From Casuarina equisetifolia (Eukaryota; Streptophyta; Magnoliopsida; Fagales; Casuarinaceae): a DNA stretch of 64,000 nt. The notes beneath the pieces were generated by a model. It worked only from the letters and a program-made list of their open reading frames with translations, made no database searches and had not been told where the DNA came from. The position numbers and the translations under genes were made by a program. Each line of letters begins with the position of its first letter. Positions within the stretch are counted from its first letter, which is position 1. Location of the stretch: contig CM052357.1 in NCBI GenBank assembly GCA_028551475.1, forward strand, positions 24,697,745-24,761,744, read 5' to 3'. This document shows, piece after piece, positions 22,239 through 33,897 of the stretch.

Positions 22239-25200
22239 ATGGCGATTCCCGAAGCCACCGAGAACGGGTCCACCAACGCCCCGGACTCCGAACCTCAAGT
22301 GGTCCCGTCCGAAGAGACCAACGCCACACCTGCTACCGCCACCGCCACTACAGCCACCGAACCCTCGTCCAACACCGATGAGACGCCGGATGCCGCCGCG
22401 AAAGAGCCTGAACCATCTCCTCAGTACACCGACTCCGATTCTGCTCCCGTGCCCGACACTTCGGCTCCAGCAACCACCGTCTCTACCACCCCCGCAGAGA
22501 AAAAGTGGCCTGGATGGCCCGGGGATTGCGTGTTCCGGCTTGTCGTACCGGTTCTCAAGGTTGGTAGCATCATCGGCCGCAGGGGAGATCTCATCAAGAA
22601 GATGTGTGAGGAGACCCGTGCCCGCATTCGCGTCCTCGACGGTGCCGTGGGCACTCCCGATCGCGTCGTGAGTTTCGTTCTCTGTCTTGTTCTAGGGTTT
22701 CTCGAATTCCTTATTCTGGTGCAGAGAAAATCTGCAAAAAGATGAAGCCTTTAATAGCTATTCTTGAAGTAGTGGAGTAGAGGCAGTGATCAATCTTCTT
22801 TGGTTGGTTCAAATATTCTTCACTTTATCGTTTATCCCTATTTGTGGTCTATTACTTACTGAGAAAATTTTAGATGTGTGAGTAAATTGAACTGGCTCAA
22901 TCTTTGAAACCCTGGATTTAGATTGTTTTGTCGGAGTTAAATGTCCAATTTACAGAAGCCTTAAACAACTAAAATTCTAAAGATTGAAGTTTGCTCATGT
23001 CTCTAGTTTGCTCATGTCTCTTTTTCTAGTTTCCTTTGTGGAAATGGAGGTTGGTATTGCGGGGTATGATTTAGATTTGTTTTTTGGTGTTACAATTCGG
23101 AAATGCTTACCCCTTCTTTCCATAGCTAGAAAACCTCTGGAAAAGAAATATTATCTCAAACTTATGTTATTGCTTGTTTTGGTTTGGTAAAATGAAATCT
23201 GAAAAAGTTAAGTGAGTAATTGTATTTTCCTTGAATGAGCAAATGAAAATGATGTCCTTTGAGATTCTTTTCTTTCCCTTTATGCATTGGTCCATTAGAA
23301 GATTTTTATCAAATTATCTTGCAATAACTGAGAATAGACTCCAGTTGCAAGGACTAACATGTAAAGTAAATTTTTAGTTTGCGTGAATTGAATGTTAGTG
23401 CAGCAACATGAGAGGAAATTTAAACTGGCTGACTAGGGTCACCTTGCAGTTTTCTTAAAACTAAATCTTCATTTTGTTTACCATCTGCAGTTATTATTAG
23501 CACCACTTCATCTTTCACCACAACTATGCTCACTATTACATCATTGCACCCATTCTACACTTTTACTTCTTGCTTTGTCTCATTTTCTGCTACAACTAAC
23601 ATCGTTTCATATAAACATTTTTGCATGCTACTAGTTGTCTAATTATTATCCAAGAAGACTATAGGTATCCAAGTTTTTATTTTTTGTCTTTGTTAGTAAT
23701 TAATGGTTTCATCAGTGAAAAATGTAAGCACAAGGGCAGCACACAGGCAGATACTTATCATATAAGCTTGAGAAGAGCAAGAAAAAATGAAGACTAAAGA
23801 GCATTTGATATATACAGATATGGTTTCCAGATTCAAAACTTTTAGGTCTTAAGTTAAAATTGTGTTCAATTTGAGCTCATTGCTATCAGCCCAATTGCTT
23901 TTTCCTTGCTAGATTATCTGATTTTGCACAGTAGAAGGAGAAGTGGAGTGCAGTCGCCATAGACCCCAAATTTTTTGAAAAAGAAAAAGAAAAATAGGTT
24001 TCTTGGCTTCCGTTCCATATTCACCCTACCCTACTTATGATTTCTTGCATCTTCATAACTCAGATAAGCCATTCATGGAAAAGAATACCAGAGCCCATGC
24101 TTCCATTGCTACTTTATTTTATGGAAGAAATGATCTACCATGTCACTATTTGTAGTCCATTGTTTTGATGCTAGGGATGAGTAATTGATTTCAATGATCA
24201 ACATTTTTAAAGTTCATCTCATTCTTTAATCTATTATCAGCTGCTTTTAGGTTTCAGCTGTTCAGGAAGGTATGCTTTCAAGTGCTACTTGGAAAATGAT
24301 CGTTGCAACTGACATATATTTTTTCAGTTGTTTTGCTTCAAGTGCTAATTTTTTTGTATCATATATCCTTAGCAATTTTAGTGTACTTGTCAAAATTTAT
24401 GCGAGGGAAACAAAATGGAATTCCAATGAATTCAATCTTTTTTGTGTCTTGTCCTCCGGAAGATACTGCCTATCAAAGAGATTCAAACATACACACACTT
24501 TCTCAGATCAGATATTGCATGCAGATAACAAAGTCTACCTTTCTTTCTTTTAAATCCTTTATATTTGATTATGCATAGGTACTTATATCAGGAAAGGAAG
24601 AGCCAGAGGCATCTCTTTCTCCTGCAATGGATGCTGTCATACGAGTTTTCAAACGGATATCTGGATTATCTGACAGTGAGGGTAATGCTAAAACATCTGG
24701 AGCTTCTGGTTTTTCTTCAATTCGGTTATTGGTGGCATCCACACAAGCTATTAATTTAATTGGAAAACAAGGCTCGTTAATTAAGTCTATACAGGACGGT
24801 ACTGGTGCTTCTGTGAGGGTATTATCAGGAGGTATCTGCTGATGTTCTATCTGTATTTTCCTTAATATTGACGTTGTGCTTTTTTCATGGATACTACCTC
24901 TTAGTGATTTCTGATGATCAGTTCTTTCTATTCCTTTTCCCATAATTTGCCATATGGTCTGCAAGTCTGAAGTTCCTCCTTACTTTTTGCACCTTTAAAC
25001 TAGAATAGAGCTGAGGTGGAGGTTGGTCACAAATTTTACAAGATCAGGGTATGTTGTTTGGGAAAACAGAATTTAGGAGCTTTAAAATGGATCATATAAA
25101 TAAGTAAAGGGTTCAGATTTTATTTTATTAAATTAATGAATCCATATGATGTATGTGGGAGTCACATGATAGAATGTATGTGGGAGTTGCATGATAGAAT

Positions 25201-28200
25201 GTATGTGGGAGTCGCATGATAGAATGATGCATTGACCTTGAATATTTGACATACTCTAACTCTATTAATGGTCTTTCTGAAGGCTTTAGCTTATTCTGTG
25301 ATTTATTCTATTAAATATTTTTATCTGTGAAATACTGTATGGTGTATGGATACGTTATAATATTGATATGCTGACGTGGGAATTTTGAGAATCTAAAATA
25401 CTTCACAACTATGGTATATTAGCTAATCAATGTATCCAATTGGTCTAGGCTTAAGGTTAAAAGATAGATGACAAATACTAAATGCCAAAAAGCCTTGAAA
25501 ATTTTATTATGATGAGATATGTTCTATAAGCTAGAGATGATAGAAGAACACATGATTTGTGATCCATGTTTCGTGTTCATGAAACCTTAAAATTTTGAGA
25601 CTTTCTAACTTGAAAGGCACTGTACCTTGTATTTGCATTCAAAAACAACCCCACCACTAAACCCCCCCTTTCTTTTGGGGCCTGGGCCAACCCACTTCTA
25701 TTTTGAAGAAAATTCTTGTTTACCACCAAACCACTTATGCTGTATCTGTATTGTTTCTTAGGCATATCATGCTGCAACCAGTAATTATTAGGTTAATTAT
25801 GTATGGGAAAATGTACTTTTTGTTTCCTGATTTATGGCGGCATCTCCATATTAGGATATGTATGAATGTTCACCATCAAATGCCTGGGCTTAACCCTGGC
25901 CAGGTGGTGGAAACTACCAAGCTCTGGCACCCATTCGAAATCCATTGCTTCCTGTGTTTCTGCTCATATTAGTTGTGATAAAGGATGATGTGCATGTCTC
26001 ATGCTTATAGCAATTTTGGGGACTGTATTGATCAATGTTTGTAGTTGAATTATTGGTGTTGATGCAGAAACTTTTTGGAGAAGTAATTTGAAGACTGATA
26101 AGGTGGCATAAGGAAAACCGCTGTTTAACAAAAACTATCTTACATAAAAAGATGTTATTGGATGGCATTTGTTGGTCTGTGAGAACATTATGAAACCCCT
26201 CGGATATCAATATACTGAGGAGGTTTAAGTATTGGCTTTTGTGAAAATAGGTCAACATATAGAAATGAGTTGAGACTCAAGATAACAAATTGCTCGTAAG
26301 TTGGTTTATAGCAATATACTGCAAGACTAATAATGTTGAGGCAAAAATGGGTGATTGATCTACTTTGTCTTAAAGGAGTGCTTTGGAATTGAAGGTCCTT
26401 TAGTTGGCATAATTGTTGTTGTGGCAGGTAGCAGGATTGGAAAGGAAGAAGTTTGGGGTGGATGAACGTTTGAGTTCATATGTTTTTTTGCACCATTACA
26501 TTCATATCTCCAGCCACTTCCTCGGTCACTGCCATGATCAAGGATGTGCACAAACCCCAAGTTGATGGCAAAATGAAATATATCTGTAAGGCGTTCATCC
26601 AATGACGCAGTGACAAAGGAGAGGATAAAAGGAAAAAGCACAAAAAGGGAAGAGTTATTCATGTCAAAATTATATTTAGTAAAAATGATTGTAATGCTGT
26701 AACAAAAAGGAAGCAAGTTTAGTGATGAAGAGCTAGATCGAAGAATGAGCTGCTCAAGGGGGAGAATATGGTCTACGCCTTTGTCTTGTGTGTTAGTTGC
26801 TTAAATTGTCCTTCATTAGGGGGACCTGGTGCTACTGAAGAACCTTCTTTTATGACGGCACTTGTGCATGTTGCTAAATGGTAGCTTAGAAATAGAGGAG
26901 ATGGTGGTTTTAGTCTAGCTATTTTCAGTTCTTGCCCCCAGTTGTAGCTATTCGGATTTTCAGAGCTGCTTACCAGATGCAAATGTCAACGTTTGTTCAG
27001 AATGCCTTGGGAGGGACTGATTTCCGGAGTCATGGGAAGTAAAAATTATATCAACTAAAAGATTGAACCACATCTGGGCATCTTTTAGCAGGGGACTAGT
27101 CTATGACATCTCTATAGTTCAGGAGTTGTCTGATCTTCCATAGACCATCGTAGATGCAATTAATGTCTCTTATTAGTCTCTCTTTTTTCCTTTTTCTTTT
27201 TTTTCTAGTTTCTTTGGGTAATAATTATTAATTATTCTCCAAACAAGGTAGTTTAAATTAAACTTTTGTGCTGGCAGATGACGTGCCACCCTATGTTACT
27301 CCAGATGAGAGGATTGTGGAATTGCATGGAGAAACATTAAAGGTTCTCAAAGCTCTAGAAGCTGTAGTTGGCCACCTGCGGAAGTTTTTGGTTGATCATA
27401 GTGTTCTTCCTCTTTTTGAAAAGAGTGTAAGCTTGTTTCTTATTAAGCGCGCATTGACTTATTTTTTTGGCACTTCGGCATCTAAATTACATTGAAATGT
27501 TCATTTTCAGTATTCTGCACCAGTCTCACAAGATCGTATGGTAGACACTTGGTCGGACAGGTCCTCTCTGCATAGCGCTTCTCAAACTGCCATTGCCACC
27601 GATTATCCTCTCTCAGTCTCTGGCAAAAGGGATTCCCTATTCCTTGACCGTGAAACCCACTTGGACTCTCACCTCCTGCCTTCAGGAATTTCACTCTACG
27701 CGCAAGAGCCAGTGCTTTCTGGACTACGTTCTTCCGGACTTGGTCGTGCTGGTGGTCCAATTGTTACACAGGTTGCTATGTTAAATGTTCCTTGTATATT
27801 AAAATTCTTACCCTTTCTGTCTAAACACTGCTTCATGTGTACTTTCAGTTAAATGAAACCAACTTCTTTTCTGTAGTATTTTGAAACCGGCAAGTGTTTT
27901 ACCTTGGGTTTTATGATCTTTTTTTAGTCCTAGCTATGATTAAATAACAGCAGCGAAAATTGATTCCATGTATATGCACCTTTATGTTGCCAGCCTTATA
28001 GACGGTTGATAGCTTGATGGGTGGGAAAATTTTTTTACTTTCATTTGACTGAAACAAAAATCTCAAACCATATCAGACTGCTTGAGGCCATTTTAGTTTG
28101 CCCATATTTATATGCTTATATTTTCATCTTTTGTGTCCTGGCCAGAATGCCACACCATTTTCACCTTTTTTTACTGTGTATACTGTAATCTTTCAGAATT

Positions 28201-28808
28201 CTTGGTTACTAATTCTAATAACATTATTTGGTTAACTGCATCTGATGATCAGATTACACAAACGATGCAAATCCCGCTGTCTTATGCGGAGGCTATCCTT
28301 GGGCCTAAAGGGTCTAATATTGCACACATTCGTCGTAGTAGTGGTGCAATCTTAACCGTGCAAGAGAGCAGGGGAGTACCTGATGAAATCACCGTGGAAA
28401 TTAAAGGGAGCTCATCACAGGTTCAGACGGCCCAACATATGATTCAGGTAAGAACTTGTGTTGGTTTGTTTTCAAGTCTAAAAAAGAACTCATTGTTACT
28501 GTAGCACAAAAATATCAGACATATGGAAGCTTGGATGTGGTAGAAGACTGGGTGGATATAATTTTGTACTGACAACTAAATGTAGAGAAAGAAGCTGATT
28601 TCAATAACTGGTGCAATTTGTATGTTCGCAGGAAGCTATAAGTACTCATAATGAACCAGTGACAAGCAGCTACGGTGGACTAGATCCCGGTTCGAGGTAT
28701 TCCTACTCTCAGTTGGGCGGTTCATCTTACCCGTCATCTTCGTTTTCATCACAATATGGTGGGTACGGATCTTCGAGTTTAGGAGGCTACAGTTCTTTCA
28801 GGCTTTGA
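22239..28808 (+). CDS. PEP: Three-KH-domain RNA-binding protein, PEPPER-like
   Basis: Six exons: 22239-22667, 24579-24831, 27278-27426, 27511-27771, 28253-28447, 28632-28808; all joins keep frame and use GT-AG, giving 487 residues (Arabidopsis PEPPER is about 495). An Ala/Thr/Pro-rich N-terminus precedes the conserved [12 protein letters not shown]1 has GRRG (residues 113-116), KH2 GKQG (205-208), KH3 GPKG (381-384); these GxxG loops bind single-stranded RNA. The tail is Gly/Ser/Tyr-rich and ends GGYSSFRL. In Arabidopsis PEPPER and its relative FLK are nuclear poly(C)-binding-type proteins acting on floral regulators such as FLC, and PEPPER also on pistil development. The KH1-KH2 spacing and the long KH2-KH3 linker fit PEPPER better than FLK; a related paralog cannot be excluded. 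Confidence 0.93.
25151..25225 (+). repeat. Three 25-bp tandem units in the second KH intron
   Basis: Units start at 25151, 25176 and 25201 with gtatgtgggagt, followed by a two-base variable site and catgatagaat. It is a small minisatellite within the intron at 24832-27277. Confidence 0.9.
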
Positions 28809-30560
28809 GAGGTGATGAAAACAGTAGTGGACCGATTTGGTTACCAATTAGTTCCCCGATTAGAGGAAATGTAGTATGTGTGGTACCAAAACATATTGGT
28901 GCTTTGATCATGTAACAGAGTCACTTCAGATCGGGCTTGTAAGTTTCTGGTGGCTAAGCTTGGGAAGAGCGACAGCAAATGTAATGTGATAGTAGTAATT
29001 TTTATTAATGTTTCTGAGAATGAATTTTTGCATTCTTTTGTAAACAACACACACTGCACGCAGATAGAGATCTTATTGAATCTTATACATACAAGGAACT
29101 CTTTCTGACAGATTTTTAGCATAAATGGAGGCTGCTCTTTAGCTTGCCATTGCCAAAAGTGCACGCTTGCCTTGCAATAAGGCGGAAATCATTTATGTAT
29201 CTCTATAACAACACATACGATTTTTATGGTATCACGAGAACGAGAGCAAGCCAACAGTAGGTCTTTAAGACTTTTGATCTTACCCCCTGAAAACTTTAGT
29301 TAGGGAACCAATAGTAAGTACAAACCTCTTGAGATCATACAATATTAATCAACATAATTGGTTCCCATGTAAATTCTAAAAATAGTTAAAAATTTGATAA
29401 TCGCGACGGAAATTTGTGTGCTTAGGAAATTCAAGAGCTTCGGTAAGACTACTTCCTCTAAAACCATGATCACTAGAGATCCCACGGCCACTAGTAACTT
29501 TATGAGCCTTGAAGGTACCATCTTTATAGGAGGCAATAACTAATTAATTCTATTGGCATCAAAGATAGTAAAAGCTCAAAAACTAAAGAGATTGAGTAAG
29601 TAATATTATAAAAGAACAAATTTAACTTAAAAAGTTTGATATGTACTAGAAATGAACAATTAGTACAATTAATGCAAGAAGATTGATGTGCTGTTGAAAA
29701 GCATGGTAGGCCTGGTCACTTATCATAAGAAGTGATAAGTGTCATTATTCTTCCACACATAATTAATCTTTATATTTGGAAAATTTACAAAGAATTCAAT
29801 ATGAGGTTGAATTGGTCAAATTTAATCAAATTCTAAAAAGGGACCCTTGTAAAATTAAACTCAAATTTATAATCAACCATGAAGAATAGTTCTTGGAAGA
29901 TATTGAGTGGGGAAACTAACCAAGTAATTTTCTAAGGCTATACATCTAATTTATTAAAATATTTCCTTACTATAATAAAAATTATGGGAGAAAAATATTA
30001 AGACATCTTTTAGATAACCGGATCACTTAGTTTGATTAACTAAAACATTTTTTCAAGGAATAAAATAGTCATCAAATTGTAATTGCTTATTACACTTGTA
30101 TAGTTTATAACCATTTTGACCTTTTCTTTTTTACTTTCATTATGGTTTTTTAATCACAAAAATTGTACAAGAATAAAGTCTACTTGTCTTTTCTTTTAAC
30201 TTTTTATTTAGTAATTTTTTAATTTGAACATCATATTCATCTATATCCTATTTAGCATAGATTATTTGTTTAACTCTAATTATGATGTTAGATTTTTTTA
30301 ATTTCACACTATAATATCAAGGGTCTCCTGACCAGAATGTTGAGGATTAGATAAAAAAAAAAACTCTTCTAGCTTTATCAAATTTAAAAATTGAATAAGT
30401 AAAAATACGCTCAACCGGTCATTTAATAAATTTTCAAAGACAGCCACTGACATCGTAATGTACATATACAAGGAGAGATTTATTTAAGTCTAGATTTTTC
30501 TTTTTCTTTCTATTTATTTATTTATAATGAAGGAAAAAGGAAGATAAGGTAAGCTCGTTC
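28809..30560. other. KH gene 3' region and intergenic DNA
   Basis: The first few hundred bases should hold the KH gene 3' untranslated region. The rest is strongly AT-rich with no recognised domain. A 63-codon minus frame (29345-29536) has no known motif. The upstream region of the next gene begins here. Confidence 0.45.
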
Positions 30561-30578
30561 TAATGAATTTACTTACGG

Positions 30579-30584
30579 CACGTG
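30579..30584. promoter_or_regulatory. G-box (CACGTG) upstream of MDL1
   Basis: Palindromic CACGTG in ggcacgtgcg lies 91 bp before the MDL1 start codon. G-boxes bind plant bHLH and bZIP factors. Function here is inferred from position only. Confidence 0.5.
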
Positions 30585-30674
30585 CGAGCCGTTATCTACA
30601 AATCCCTCACCGGAGACCACCCATCCAACGAACATAGCTCGGTCGAGAGAGAGAGAGGAAAAAGAATAAAAATA

Positions 30675-33096
30675 ATGCCAACCTTGAATCTCTTCACGAA
30701 CTTGCCAGTGGATGCCGTGGTAGCCTCCGACATTCTCAAAGATGCCACCAAAGCCGTCGCTAAAATCATTGGCAAACCCGAGTCTGTTAAGTATTGTTCT
30801 CTTCTTCCGTATGTATATCCATTTATATAAATATGCGTTTATGGCGTTTCTGCTTTTGTAGTAGTCGTGGCTGGGTTAGTATTTCTCTTCGTCGTATTGC
30901 GCATGAATTGTTTGATAAAATCACTCTCCGAACGCTCGATTTTGAGCTGTGGTTGACAAGTGACCCCGCTTGTGACTGTGTTAACACTTATTCTTTTACC
31001 CTGATCTTTGGAGTCTTTAGTTGTTTTGTATGATATGTTTCTTCGTTTCTGTCTCATGTAGTGCAGTGGGTGGTATTTTCTTTTTCGTTCAGTTTCTCTT
31101 CGTTATTTCTTCTTGTTTTTACTCACATGGCAAGGCGTCACCACTGCATTTATGTTATCTTCTGGGCTAATGGTAGTACACCCGGGAACAACTAGGCAAC
31201 CTGGGATGCCCAGTAGACATTTGACCATTGCAAGGTGCAGCGAAAACTAGTGAACATAATCTAGGTACATGATGATCAATAAAATTTTTGTTCTTCTTTC
31301 ATTTTCATGTTTAAATGTGTTTATAGAAAAGGAATAGTCTCTGGTGTCTTCCTTCTAGATGCTAGAGGACATGCAAATCATATCTGAGAATCAAATTCAT
31401 ACGAGAGCTAACATACATTATTCGACTTCGGAACACTTATGCGGCAGGCACTATGCTTCACTTGCACAATTGTCATTAAAGTTTGCTTATTTATTTATCT
31501 TTTCCATATTTCTCGCTCTTAATAAATTTTCTTCTATATTGTTCTCTTCATCGTTTGAGATGTAGGCACTTCTTTATATTGTTTTTATGACATCTAAGCA
31601 TGTATTCATACCTTTTCCCCTCCTTAATGCTGCAGTATGTGATGATTTTGGTGAATGGCGGAGTGCCCATTGCATTTGCGGGCACAGAAGAGCCAGCTGC
31701 ATATGGAGAACTAATATCTATTGGGGGCCTTGGACCAAGTGTAAATGGAAAATTGAGTTCAACCATAGCAGAGATTCTTCAAACTAAGCTATCTATAGAC
31801 AGCTCCCGCTTTTATATCAAATTTTATGATGTTCAGGTAAACTTTCTGATTCATTCCCTTACAGTCGTAGTTTGGACTTTATTTGTTTCTACTTTGTTGC
31901 GGAAGCTGTCTGCAGGAAAGTAAGTTCGATGTGGGAGCACCTTATAGTTTGCATCTGTTTTTGTAACTTTGTTCCTGTTAACATGGAAAAAAAAATAAAA
32001 AAAATAAAAAAATAAAAAATCCTTTGCCACTCATAATAGGAGGAACGTGCTGGCATATTTCAACTGGACTGGAGAGAGAGAGGAGGGGGAATGGGCCACT
32101 GGAAGTAAAATATATGACAAATTTTTAACATCACCGAATATGCCCGTCGTCCTAGAAAATTTTTCTGTTGGATATGTTGTGGGCAATGGGGAAAGTCATC
32201 TGACCAGGTTTTTTACAAAGTATTGCAGTTGCATCTGGGGCTAAAGAGTTAAAATTAAGCGACTTCAATTTTTATTTTTGGGCTTCCATCAATACAAACT
32301 TGCCCCATCCCGCAGATGCTTGCAATTCTGTGAGTGGGTTGTAGGAGACATCTTTCTTGGTATATCTCTATCTGTATCTCTATCTCTTTCCTTGCGTTAT
32401 TTATTAAAAGGTAATTAAGGTTCGTGACGTGTAATTTTGTGTGCTTCCTGGTGCATTAGAATTTCACCACTCACAGAAGTGAATTTTTTTCAAAGGTGAA
32501 AGCTAATTGATGATGCCAATGGACATTGAAATCACCATTTATGTTCTGTTTCTTCTTTCATTCTTTTCATACCAAAATGAGTTTGTGAGATTTGTGATGC
32601 CATGGGGTATATCGTGATGAAGCATCATTAAGAATGTTTAAATTAGATTCTTGCAAGAGCTGCGAAGGATACATAATATGGTTGTCAGAAGGGGGTGACC
32701 TAATAAATGCATGGATTGACGCGAATCTACCTTTTCAAGGTGAAGCTAGAGTAATGTTGATAAAGGCTTTAGGTTCTGTCCAGTTACAAGAAACGCTTAG
32801 TACAGTTACATTTTACCTAGTTTGAATTTTACCTTGTTGCTTGGGACTTTGCAGTATTCGTAGACAAGTTTATGCATCTCATTTATGTTGGAAACTATAT
32901 CCTGATGAAACACAATTGGGTCACTTGTTAATAATCCAAAGTGATACACTTTCTTCAGCTATATTCTTCGGTTGTTCAATTGTGCGAAATCAACACTCTG
33001 TGGACTAGAACATTTATTGCTTGACTAACTACTGTCTCCTTCCTCCTTTTCTCGCTCCAGCGATCATTCTTTGGGTTCAATGGCTCAACATTTTGA
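30675..33096 (+). CDS. MDL1: MIF/D-dopachrome tautomerase-like protein
   Basis: Three exons (30675-30785, 31636-31836, 33061-33096) join in phase 0 with GT-AG sites and encode 115 residues, the normal MIF length. The protein begins MPTLNLFTN, so Pro2 becomes the catalytic N-terminal proline after Met removal. Conserved PAAYGELISIGGLG and the C-terminal FFGFNGSTF identify the tautomerase/MIF superfamily, which forms trimers. It has no SKL peroxisomal tail, so it resembles the cytosolic/nuclear plant MDL1/MDL2 proteins and not MDL3. Plant members are linked to stress and immune responses, with weak tautomerase activity reported for some. The adjacent LIG4 gene matches the Arabidopsis AT5G57170-AT5G57160 neighbourhood, which supports MDL1. 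The last exon codes only 11 residues. Confidence 0.93.
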
Positions 33097-33897
33097 GCAG
33101 CGGAGGTTTGGGTTATCAATTCATGGAGGTCTCAAAGCTTCAAGAAGTGGCACCAAACTTGCTGAAAGCACCATTCTTGTTCAGTTGTAATCTTTGTTTA
33201 GGAGAGAACCCTTGTACTTGGATCATAATAAACCAAACAAAAATACTCGAGCTATATAAGTTGGAAAGTCATTTCCTGATTTCCTCAATAACTGCTTTTT
33301 ACTTTTTACTTCTACGGGGTGGTTTCAGAGCAGCTATTGTCCCTGCGCGTGTGTATTAGGGTGCACTAAAAACCATAATAAATAGAGGTACTTCTTCGGG
33401 TTCCTGTTTATCTTAGCTCTAGAATCTGTCCTTTGTCACCACTGACAAATGTAGGAGTTGTTCAAATTACAAATATAAACATTAAAATCGGACTCACTTT
33501 AAGAATATTAAAATCCATTAAGTAATGTAGGGTATGGAATCTCTTAATCCTAAGTTTAACGCCTAAGTGTATAAGCTTAGTTTGTACATAAAATAAAATA
33601 ATCAATACCATCAGTTTACAAGCATCCAAGCATTTGGTTCATTTACGAGCAGGGGTTAGAAGAAAGGAAAAAAAGAAAAAAAAAAATGTCAATACCATCA
33701 GCCCACATTATGGAGAGGCACGTGGCAAACGCATGACTGAACCGACTCGCGACCGACTCAGTTCGACTCGAATGGGCTTCCCTCCTTCCTCTGTAAGCTT
33801 TCCAAAGCGCGCACAGCGAGAATACCAGTATTTGCTTCTTCTACATGAATCACTTGCGTTTAGTCGCTTAGTGTTCGGCTTCGCCTGAGAAGTGAAA
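33097..33897. other. MDL1 3' region and LIG4 upstream region
   Basis: About 800 bp separate the MDL1 stop from the LIG4 start, and both genes point the same way. No further gene is visible. The last 200 bp become GC-richer (gactcgcgaccgactc near 33745; aaagcgcgcacag near 33800), fitting a broadly expressed gene without a TATA box. Confidence 0.5.

Noticed and set aside
25151..25225. Direct repeats as a CRISPR-like array
   Set aside because: Three adjoining 25-bp units have no unique spacers, and the setting is a plant intron; this is a simple minisatellite.
26360..26982. Minus-strand frames (118 and 69 codons) within the KH intron as nested genes
   Set aside because: No start context, splice structure or family similarity could be seen; they are likely chance frames.
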